DNA from: Streptomyces sp. GESEQ-35
GTDB taxonomy: Bacteria > Actinomycetota > Actinomycetes > Streptomycetales > Streptomycetaceae
Reading direction: 5' to 3'
Assembly (NCBI RefSeq): GCF_017948485.1
Contig: NZ_JAFFSX010000022.1
Coordinates: forward strand, 1 to 64,000
DNA length: 64,000 nucleotides
The position numbers and the translations under genes are program-made. Within the stretch, counting starts at the first letter, position 1. Each line of letters opens with the position of its first letter. Under the pieces are notes generated by a model. It was given only the letters and a program-made list of their open reading frames with translations, made no database searches and had not been told where the DNA came from. Positions 58,608 through 64,000 of the stretch are shown here, piece after piece.

Positions 58608-58621
58608 TTGGTCTAGACCTG
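58608..58621 (+). promoter_or_regulatory. DasR-type operator (dre) upstream of the LPMO gene
   Basis: TTGGTCTAGACCTG contains the perfect palindrome GGTCTAGACC (58610-58619), the core of the DasR responsive element that controls chitin and N-acetylglucosamine genes in Streptomyces. It lies about 45 bases before the LPMO start. Confidence 0.85.
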
Positions 58622-58664
58622 CACAGCTCAGTGAACTTCCCCCACGTTCTCCGGGAGCGGCAGT

Positions 58665-59270
58665 ATGCGTAACAAGACCAAGTTGTCCGCGATCGCTGTG
58701 GGCCTCGCCACAACCGGAGCCCTCGTGCTCTCCTCCGGCGGCGCCAGCGGCCACGGCTACACCGACCTTCCCATCAGCAGGCAGAAGCTCTGTCAGAACG
58801 GCTCCGTGCCCAACTGCGGCTCCATCCAGTGGGAGCCGCAGAGCGTCGAGGGCCCGAAGGGCTTCCCGGCGTCCGGTCCCGCGGACGGGCAGATATGTAA
58901 CGGCGGCCTGGGCCAGTTCGCCCAGCTCAGCGCACCGAACGCACCGTCCGGCGGCGCCTGGCCCACCACCAGGGTGTCGGGCGGTCAGAGCTACACGTTC
59001 CGCTGGCAGTTCACCGCCATGCACGCCACGACCGACTTCAAGTACTACGTCACCAAGGCGGGCTGGAACCAGAACCACAACCTGGCCCGCTCGGACCTCA
59101 ACCTCACCCCGTTCTTCACCGTCCCCTACAACGGCCAGCGCCCGCCGCAGACCCTCTCGCACAGCGGCACCCTGCCCGGCGGTCTCAGCGGCCACCACGT
59201 CATCGTGGCCGTCTGGACCATCGCGGACACGTCCAACGCGTTCTACGCCTGCTCCGACGTCACGTTCTGA
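58665..59270 (+). CDS. AA10 lytic polysaccharide monooxygenase, chitin-binding (Chb-like)
   Basis: A 201-residue secreted copper enzyme. Signal peptide MRNKTKLSAIAVGLATTGAL ends at GASG-HGYT, exposing the N-terminal His that forms the histidine brace. The second copper His is in FTAMHATTDFKYYVTK. Other family marks: PISRQKLCQNGSVPNCG, HHVIVAVWTIADTSNAFYAC, and Cys pairs. It resembles the chitin-binding CHB proteins of streptomycetes. A consensus DasR site in the promoter implies GlcNAc/chitin control. Its position near cslA-glxA-cslZ mirrors the S. coelicolor SCO2833-2838 region, as I recall. Confidence 0.93.
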   Translation: MRNKTKLSAIAVGLATTGALVLSSGGASGHGYTDLPISRQKLCQNGSVPNCGSIQWEPQSVEGPKGFPASGPADGQICNGGLGQFAQLSAPNAPSGGAWPTTRVSGGQSYTFRWQFTAMHATTDFKYYVTKAGWNQNHNLARSDLNLTPFFTVPYNGQRPPQTLSHSGTLPGGLSGHHVIVAVWTIADTSNAFYACSDVTF

Positions 59271-59373
59271 GCTTGGCTTGAGCAAATCAGACATCCCCCA
59301 CGGGTACGTTCCCCCTACGCCGACATGACCATGACGGCGTAGGGGAGCTCTACTCGACCTCGGGGGAAGTGCC

Positions 59374-59907
59374 ATGGACGTGATCTTCTACGCCGTACCC
59401 AGCCTGATCATGGCCGTCGTCCTCTTCCTGGCCTACCGCGTGCTGTACCGCTGGTGGCAGATCCGCAGTGCCTGGAGCAGCGGACTGACGGCGGAGGGGC
59501 GGTGTCTGCGGTCGTACACGACGGTGCACGGCGGCGGCAACGACACGTCCGTGCGGACGACAATGCACCACGTCTACGAGTTCACCACCCATGACGGCCG
59601 GCCCGTCCGCTTCGAGGAGGAGAACGGTCCGGGGACCATCCTCGAAGGCGACTTCGTCACCGTCTACTACACCGACGGCCAAGAGGTCGCCGCCACGGCC
59701 CATGCGCCCCGCCGGGCCAAGCATGCGGCGGCCACCTTCGGGATCCTGGCGTTCCTCGGAGTCGCCGTGGTGTTCTGCGTCGGCTTCATGGTCACCTACA
59801 ACCAGATGTCCGACGGCTTCGGGTTCGGGTTCGGGTTCGGCGAGGACGTCGACGACACCACCGACACCGTCGTCGTCGACGGTGTCACGCTGACCCCTTC
59901 ACCCTGA
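59374..59907 (+). CDS. DUF3592 membrane protein
   Basis: A 177-residue protein with an N-terminal helix (VPSLIMAVVLFLAYRVLYRWW), an extracytoplasmic or cytosolic beta domain (VYEFTTHDGRPVRFEEENGP, DFVTVYYTDGQEVAATAHAP) and a second helix (TFGILAFLGVAVVFCVGFMV). This matches the DUF3592 topology. The C-terminus has a GFGFGFGFGEDVDD repeat from a tandem GGGTTC array, and an acidic DDTTDT tail. Function unknown. Confidence 0.75.
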   Translation: MDVIFYAVPSLIMAVVLFLAYRVLYRWWQIRSAWSSGLTAEGRCLRSYTTVHGGGNDTSVRTTMHHVYEFTTHDGRPVRFEEENGPGTILEGDFVTVYYTDGQEVAATAHAPRRAKHAAATFGILAFLGVAVVFCVGFMVTYNQMSDGFGFGFGFGEDVDDTTDTVVVDGVTLTPSP

Positions 59908-59947
59908 CCCTCCACATCTGATGGCCCATCAACTACCGTGCGCGCCC

Positions 59948-61618
59948 ATGGAGTCCAGGGCGCGTACGGTCGCGGAACTCGTAGCCGGGCGGTGGGGCGA
60001 CCACCGGCCGGGGCTGTGGTTCGAGGAACGGACACTCACCCACCACGAGACGGCGGCCGGGGCGGCGGCCCGTGCGGCGCTGCTGGCCGATCTGCTGCCG
60101 GCGGGCGCGGAGCCGCATATCGGGGTGCTGCTCGACAACACCCCTGAATACCCGCTGTGGTTGGCAGCCGCCGCCCTCGCCGGCGCGGCCGTCGCCGGGA
60201 TCAACCCCACCCGTCGCGGCCCCGAACTCGCCCGCGACATCCTGCACACCGACTGCCGGATCCTCCTCACCGACAGCACCCGCCTCCCGCTCCTGGCCGG
60301 CCTCGAACTACCCGGCGTACGCGTGCTGCTGACCGACTCGCAGGAGTACGACGACCTGCTCGCGCCCTACGCCGACGCCCACCCGGACGCGTCCAGGGCC
60401 ACCCCGGACGACCGTCTCCTGCTGTGCTTCACCTCCGGCTCGACCGGCGCCCCCAAGGCCGCCATCTGCTCCCAGGGCCGCCTGGCCGCCGCCGGACACT
60501 CCCTTGTGAGTCACTTCGGCGTGCGCCCGGACGACGTGCACTACATCTGCATGCCGATGTTCCACGGCAACGCGGTGATCGCCGACTGGGCGCCCGCGCT
60601 GGCGGCCGGGGCGGGGGTGGCGCTGCGGCGGCGGTTCTCGGCGTCGGGGTTCCTGGCGGACGTACGGCGGTACGGGGCGACGTACTTCACGTATGTGGGG
60701 CGGGCCGTGCAGTACATTCTCGCCACCGAGGAGCGGCCCGACGACCGGGACAATCCGCTGCGGCTCGGGTTCGGCACGGAGGCGGGGGCGGTGGACGCGG
60801 CGGCCTTCGAACGGCGTTACGGGGTGCGGCTGGTGGAGGGGTACGGGTCCTCGGAGGGCGGGGCGGCGGTGCAGTGGACGCCGGGGACTCCGGCGGGGGC
60901 GGTCGGGCCGGCGACACCGGGGCTCGCGATCCTTGAACCGGACGGCGGCAAGGAGTGCCCCGCGGCCGAGTTCGACGGCGCCGGGCGGCTGCTCAACGGG
61001 GAGCAGTCGATCGGCGAGCTGGTGAACCGGGGGCCGAACCCCTTCGAGGGCTACTGGCGCAACCCGGAGGCGGACGCGGCGCGGCTGCGGGACGGCGCGT
61101 ACCGGACCGGCGACCTCTTCTACCGGGACGCCGACGGGTTCCTGTACTTCGCCGGGCGGATGGACGACCGGCTGCGCGTCGACAGCGAGAACCTCGCCGC
61201 CGCGGTGATCGAGAACATCCTCGCCCGGTACGAGGGGGCGGATGCCGTCGCCGTGTACGCGGTGCCGGACCCGGTGACGGGTGACCAGGTGATGGCGGCG
61301 ATCTCCGGGGACTTCGACCCGCTCGACTTCGCGGAGTTCCTGGTCGCCCAGCCGGATCTGGGGACGAAGATGGCGCCCGGATTCGTACGGGTCGTGGAGC
61401 GGATGCCGGTGACGGCGACGAACAAGATCCATCGGGCGAAGCTACGGAAGGAAGGGTTCCGGTGCGCCGATCCCGTGTGGTGGCGGCCGACGGGGGAGTA
61501 CGCGTACCGGAGGCTGACCCAGGCAGACGTAGAAGGGCCTCTCGCTCCCACGAGAGGCCCGGCTTGTGGGGGTGTGGGTGGCGAAGCCCCCACCGCGCGC
61601 GGCGCAGCCGCGCAGTAA
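59948..61618 (+). CDS. Acyl-CoA ligase / AMP-dependent synthetase
   Basis: A 556-residue ANL-superfamily ligase. P-loop-like A3 motif LLCFTSGSTGAPKAAICSQG, A5 EGYGSSEGGAAVQW, A7 YRTGDLFYRDADGFLYFAGR, A8 DDRLRVDSENLAAAVIENI and the A10 catalytic Lys in NKIHRAKLRK. It activates a fatty or aryl acid as acyl-AMP and transfers it to CoA. The start is placed at ATG 59948 because a TACCGT -10 hexamer lies seven bases upstream (leaderless); ATG 59921 is an alternative. The final ~30 residues look non-native: a terminator hairpin at 61535-61560 lies inside the frame, suggesting the ancestral stop was lost. Confidence 0.87.
   Translation: MESRARTVAELVAGRWGDHRPGLWFEERTLTHHETAAGAAARAALLADLLPAGAEPHIGVLLDNTPEYPLWLAAAALAGAAVAGINPTRRGPELARDILHTDCRILLTDSTRLPLLAGLELPGVRVLLTDSQEYDDLLAPYADAHPDASRATPDDRLLLCFTSGSTGAPKAAICSQGRLAAAGHSLVSHFGVRPDDVHYICMPMFHGNAVIADWAPALAAGAGVALRRRFSASGFLADVRRYGATYFTYVGRAVQYILATEERPDDRDNPLRLGFGTEAGAVDAAAFERRYGVRLVEGYGSSEGGAAVQWTPGTPAGAVGPATPGLAILEPDGGKECPAAEFDGAGRLLNGEQSIGELVNRGPNPFEGYWRNPEADAARLRDGAYRTGDLFYRDADGFLYFAGRMDDRLRVDSENLAAAVIENILARYEGADAVAVYAVPDPVTGDQVMAAISGDFDPLDFAEFLVAQPDLGTKMAPGFVRVVERMPVTATNKIHRAKLRKEGFRCADPVWWRPTGEYAYRRLTQADVEGPLAPTRGPACGGVGGEAPTARGAAAQ
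61535..61560 (+). terminator. Hairpin within the 3' end of the ligase frame
   Basis: GGGCCTCTCG (61535-61544) and CGAGAGGCCC (61551-61560) form a perfect 10-bp stem with a 6-base loop. Inside the current open frame of the ligase gene it encodes the odd segment EGPLAPTRGPA. Confidence 0.7.
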
Positions 61619-61622
61619 CAGT

Positions 61623-61667
61623 GATGGCGAGGCTGGTTCGCGCTTTCCGCGAACATGCCTCGCCATC
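61623..61667 (-). terminator. Long two-tier hairpin downstream of tRNA-Lys
   Basis: GATGGCGAGGC (61623-61633) pairs with GCCTCGCCATC (61657-61667), and an inner TTCGCG pairs with CGCGAA. It sits directly after the tRNA-Lys 3' end on the minus strand and also faces the end of the ligase gene, so it can stop both. Confidence 0.8.
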
Positions 61668-61674
61668 GACATCG

Positions 61675-61748
61675 TGCGCCGCCAGGGACTCGAACCCCGG
61701 ACCCGCTGATTAAGAGTCAGCTGCTCTAACCAACTGAGCTAGCGGCGC
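61675..61748 (-). tRNA. tRNA-Lys (anticodon CTT), second copy
   Basis: Base-for-base identical to the tRNA-Lys at 55800, 74 bases, no encoded CCA, with a strong hairpin after it. The two genes have the same orientation, 5.9 kb apart. Confidence 0.95.
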
Positions 61749-61832
61749 ATGACCCTCGCCGACCGCGTTTTTGTGCCTCGCGGCGGCGACGGAAAAATAT
61801 TACCCGGTCCTCAGGGGTGCTCCTGACCAACG

Positions 61833-62600
61833 TCAGATGGCCAGGGAGAGCAGCACCGGGGCGGCGTTGCGGTTCAGCGCGTCAGCCGCCTGCTTGAGCC
61901 GGTGGGCGTGCTCGACGGGGAGTGAGAGGGCGAGGCAGCCCACCGCGGCGCCGGCCGTGATCGGGACGGCCGCGCAGACCGTGCCGACCGCGTACTCCTG
62001 GAGGTCGAGGTGGGGCACGGTGGGCGGCTGGGCCTCGAGCCGGGAGAGCAGCAGCCGGTCGCTGGTGATGGTGCGCGAGGTGAGGCGGGGCATCTTGTGC
62101 CGGGAGAGATGGTCCCGGCGGCCGTTGTGGTCGAGCTGGCCGAGCAGGCTCTTGCCGATCGCGGTGGCGTGGGCGGAGAAGCGGAAGTCGACCCATTCGT
62201 TGACCGCGGGGGTGGTGGGGCCGTCGGCGTACTGGGTGACCCTGATCTCGCCGTCGACGTACCGGCTGATGTAGACGGCGGCGCCCACCGAGTCGCGCAG
62301 CCGGTCGAGGGTGCCCTGGAGCTTCTCGCGCAGGGCCTGGTCACGGCCGTGCGCGGAGGTGAGGCGGGCGAGGGCCTCGCCGGTGACATAGGCGCCGTCG
62401 GCGATCTGCTCGACGTATCCCTCGCGGCGCAGCATCCGCAGCAGTGCGGTCAGCCGCTCGGGGTCGAGGCCGGTGTGCCGGACGAGCTCGGCTTCGGTGA
62501 CCCCGGCGGATTGCCGCGCCACCGTCTCCAGCACGCGCAGGGCGTCCTGGGCCGAGTGGTTCGGCGCGGTCGGCTCGGTCGGCTCGTGCTTCAGCGCCAC
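61833..62600 (-). CDS. IclR-family transcriptional regulator
   Basis: A 255-residue regulator. Winged helix at residues 15-75 (AQDALRVLETVARQSAGVTE, LVRHTGLDPERLTALLRMLR, GYVEQIADGAYV). The effector-binding domain follows (VNEWVDFRFSAHATAIGKSL with the conserved HATAIGK, VGTVCAAVPITAGAAVGCLA). It starts at GTG 62600 after an AGGGGGA site. The neighbouring ehu operon for ectoine uptake is 200 bases upstream on the same strand, so it may regulate it, though distal regulators of other operons cannot be excluded. A perfect palindrome TGGCATATGCCA lies upstream. Confidence 0.88.
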   Translation of the reverse strand: MALKHEPTEPTAPNHSAQDALRVLETVARQSAGVTEAELVRHTGLDPERLTALLRMLRREGYVEQIADGAYVTGEALARLTSAHGRDQALREKLQGTLDRLRDSVGAAVYISRYVDGEIRVTQYADGPTTPAVNEWVDFRFSAHATAIGKSLLGQLDHNGRRDHLSRHKMPRLTSRTITSDRLLLSRLEAQPPTVPHLDLQEYAVGTVCAAVPITAGAAVGCLALSLPVEHAHRLKQAADALNRNAAPVLLSLAI

Positions 62601-62740
62601 GGTGATCCCCCTGCGCTCGCTCTTGCTCGCTCTTGGGCCGCAATCCAGTCAGCGGATCCCCTCCACGATAACCGGCAAGAGGCTTGTAGTGAGCGGTTGT
62701 TGACGAGATTCCGGCCCCCTCAGCAGGGGGACTGACACGC

Positions 62741-62752
62741 TGGCATATGCCA
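62741..62752. promoter_or_regulatory. Perfect 12-bp palindrome upstream of the IclR gene
   Basis: TGGCATATGCCA, about 140 bases before the regulator's start and three bases from the ehu terminator. It may be an operator. A second hairpin, CCCCCT-CAGC-AGGGGG (62715-62730), lies between it and the gene. Confidence 0.45.
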
Positions 62753-62754
62753 AA

Positions 62755-62788
62755 GGCAAGCGCCGAGAGGTAGGTCCCGGCGCTTGCC
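62755..62788 (-). terminator. Terminator of the ehu operon
   Basis: GGCAAGCGCCG (62755-62765) and CGGCGCTTGCC (62778-62788) form a perfect 11-bp stem with a 12-base loop, 19 bases past the ehuA stop. Confidence 0.8.
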
Positions 62789-62806
62789 CGCGTTCACCTC
62801 CTGTAT

Positions 62807-63589
62807 TCACAACACCGCGCTGAGGAACTCCCGCGTTCGGTCCTGCTCGGGATCGCTGAAGATCTTCTCCGGCGGGCCGGCCTCGATGACCCGGCCGGAA
62901 TCGAACATCAGGACCTGGTCCGAGATGTCCCGGGCGAAATTCATCTCGTGGGTCACACAGAGCATGGTGATGTCGGTGGTACGGGCGATGTCCCGGAGGA
63001 CATCGAGCACACCGGCGACCAGCTCGGGGTCGAGCGCGGAGGTCACCTCGTCGAGCAGCAGCACCTGCGGCCGCATCGCCAGCGCCCGCGCGATGGCGAC
63101 CCGCTGCTGCTGGCCGCCCGACAGCTGGGTCGGCCGGGCGTCGCACTTGTCGGCCAGGCCCACCAGGTCCAGCAGCCCGCGCGCCCGCTCCTCGGCCTCG
63201 TCCTTGGACATGCCGAGCACGGTGACCGGGGCCTCGGTGATGTTCCTGAGGGCCGTCATGTTCGGGAACAGGTTGAACTGCTGGAAGACCATCCCGATCT
63301 TCTTGCGGACCTCGCGGACCTGCTTCTCCGGCGCGGGGAACAACTGCTCACCGTCCACCGTGATGGTGCCCTCGTCGGGCTTGGTCAGCGTCATCAGCAG
63401 CCGCAGGATCGTGGTCTTGCCGGAGCCGGACGGGCCGATGAGGGTGACGTGCTTGCCCGCGCTCACGGAGAAGTCGAGGTGGTCGAGGACCGTGTTCTCG
63501 CCGAACCGCTTGGTCACGTTCTCCAGGCGGATCAGTTCGGTCGAGGGGGCCGGCGCGTCGGTCGGGTTCTTTTCTGTGTCAACGGACAA
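62807..63589 (-). CDS. ehuA: Ectoine/hydroxyectoine ABC transporter ATP-binding protein EhuA
   Basis: A 260-residue polar-amino-acid-type ATPase. Walker A LIGPSGSGKTTILRLLMTL, Q-loop VFQQFNLFPNM, signature QLSGGQQQRVAIARALAMRP, Walker B VLLLDEVTSALDPELV, H-loop VTHEMNFARDISD. It matches EhuA of the osmoprotectant ectoine importer. The start codon is TTG 63589, supported by GGAG seven bases upstream and an eleven-base overlap with the permease gene. Last gene of the operon; an 11-bp hairpin follows. Confidence 0.85.
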   Translation of the reverse strand: MSVDTEKNPTDAPAPSTELIRLENVTKRFGENTVLDHLDFSVSAGKHVTLIGPSGSGKTTILRLLMTLTKPDEGTITVDGEQLFPAPEKQVREVRKKIGMVFQQFNLFPNMTALRNITEAPVTVLGMSKDEAEERARGLLDLVGLADKCDARPTQLSGGQQQRVAIARALAMRPQVLLLDEVTSALDPELVAGVLDVLRDIARTTDITMLCVTHEMNFARDISDQVLMFDSGRVIEAGPPEKIFSDPEQDRTREFLSAVL

Positions 63590-64000
63590 GGCGTCGCTCC
63601 AGGGTGCGCATCAGGACGGAGGCGAGGTAGGAGATGAGGATGAAGGCCACGCCGATCACGGTCAGCGGCTCGGTGAACCGGAAGGTCTGCTGGGAGAACA
63701 GCCGTGCCTCGCCCATCATGTCCAGCACGGTGATGGCCATCAGCAGCGGCGTGTCCTTGAGCATCGCGATCACGTAGTTGCCGAGCGCAGGCACGACCCG
63801 GCGGATCGCCTGCGGCAGGATCACCACGGTCCACGTCCGCTTGAGCGGCAGGTTCAGCGCGGTCGCCGCCTCCCACTGGCCGACGGGCACCGCCTCGATA
63901 CCGGCCCGGTAGACCTGCATCGTGTACGTCGAGTAGTGCAGGCCGATGGCGAAGACGCCGGTGGCCAGCGCGGAGAAGGTGATGTCCCACTCGGGCAGGA
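63579..64000 (-). CDS. ehuD: Ectoine/hydroxyectoine ABC transporter permease EhuD (partial)
   Basis: The C-terminal 139 residues of a polar-amino-acid-type permease; the gene runs off the right edge. Visible: EWDITFSALATGVFAIGLHY, the EAA loop GIEAVPVGQWEAATALNLPL, helices LLMAITVLDMMGEARLF and VIGVAFILISYLASVLMRTL, ending ERRLVR. It overlaps ehuA by eleven bases. The start and the remaining subunits (EhuB, EhuC) lie outside the window. Confidence 0.8.
   Translation of the reverse strand, partial: LPEWDITFSALATGVFAIGLHYSTYTMQVYRAGIEAVPVGQWEAATALNLPLKRTWTVVILPQAIRRVVPALGNYVIAMLKDTPLLMAITVLDMMGEARLFSQQTFRFTEPLTVIGVAFILISYLASVLMRTLERRLVR

Overview
The window is a very GC-rich stretch (about 70% by eye) with strong G/C preference at third codon positions. 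It carries several gene sets characteristic of Streptomyces: the cslA-glxA-cslZ hyphal-tip glucan locus, a chb-like AA10 chitin-active protein with a DasR-type operator, class E and class F sortases, a DUF397/DUF5753 gene set, and many genes that look leaderless. I read it as a Streptomyces chromosome. The first ~190 bases are almost pure G, probably a contig-end artefact rather than biology.

Layout. 0.2-4.7 kb: housekeeping-type enzymes (VOC protein, GH27 glycosidase, alpha/beta hydrolase, inositol-monophosphatase-like protein) and a secreted protein. 5.0-9.7 kb: a two-component system whose sensor is a duplicated fusion with a degenerate second half, a small membrane protein and a DUF4037 protein. 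9.8-12.7 kb: a RavA/ViaA-type MoxR ATPase plus VWA pair. 12.7-25.5 kb: an accessory island with gene remnants, an HTH-less DUF5753 protein with a DUF397 partner, an XRE regulator with a CYTH enzyme, a ScoMcrA-like SRA protein whose nuclease half looks dead, a membrane-anchored unknown, a PLD-helicase-DUF3427 protein and a DUF222-HNH endonuclease. 25.9-39.7 kb: a striking Pro/His/Lys repeat secreted protein, a GH30 hydrolase, sortase E, an MFS/HxlR divergon with its operators, a YidC-type insertase, a SAM methyltransferase, an FAH-family enzyme, an oxidoreductase/ROK divergon with a clear operator, and a LARTG-anchored surface protein that is a plausible sortase E substrate.

39.8-46.3 kb: a compact, translationally coupled aminoethylphosphonate operon (GntR regulator, FAD oxidoreductase, phosphonatase-like HAD, ABC ATPase, two permeases, lipoprotein binding protein). 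46.7-50.0 kb: a NagD-like HAD, a secreted protein with sortase F, and a GAF-ANTAR regulator. 50.2-59.3 kb: cslZ (GH6) convergent with glxA and cslA, then a tRNA-Lys preceded by a truncated tRNA-Lys copy, an NlpC/P60-like hydrolase, an SPFH protein and the chitin-active LPMO. 59.4-64.0 kb: a DUF3592 protein, an acyl-CoA ligase, a second identical tRNA-Lys, an IclR regulator, and the end of an ectoine ehu transporter operon that runs off the window.

Cross-cutting structure. A dispersed palindromic element (core GCAGTTCCCCGCGCCCCT) sits at four convergent gene junctions, where it probably acts as a bidirectional terminator. One copy has landed in frame in the N-terminus of the phosphonate permease. 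The best candidate for a little-described system is the 17.4-22.3 kb block (SRA reader with dead nuclease, membrane protein, PLD-helicase-DUF3427), which I interpret as an anti-phage or DNA-modification-sensing module.
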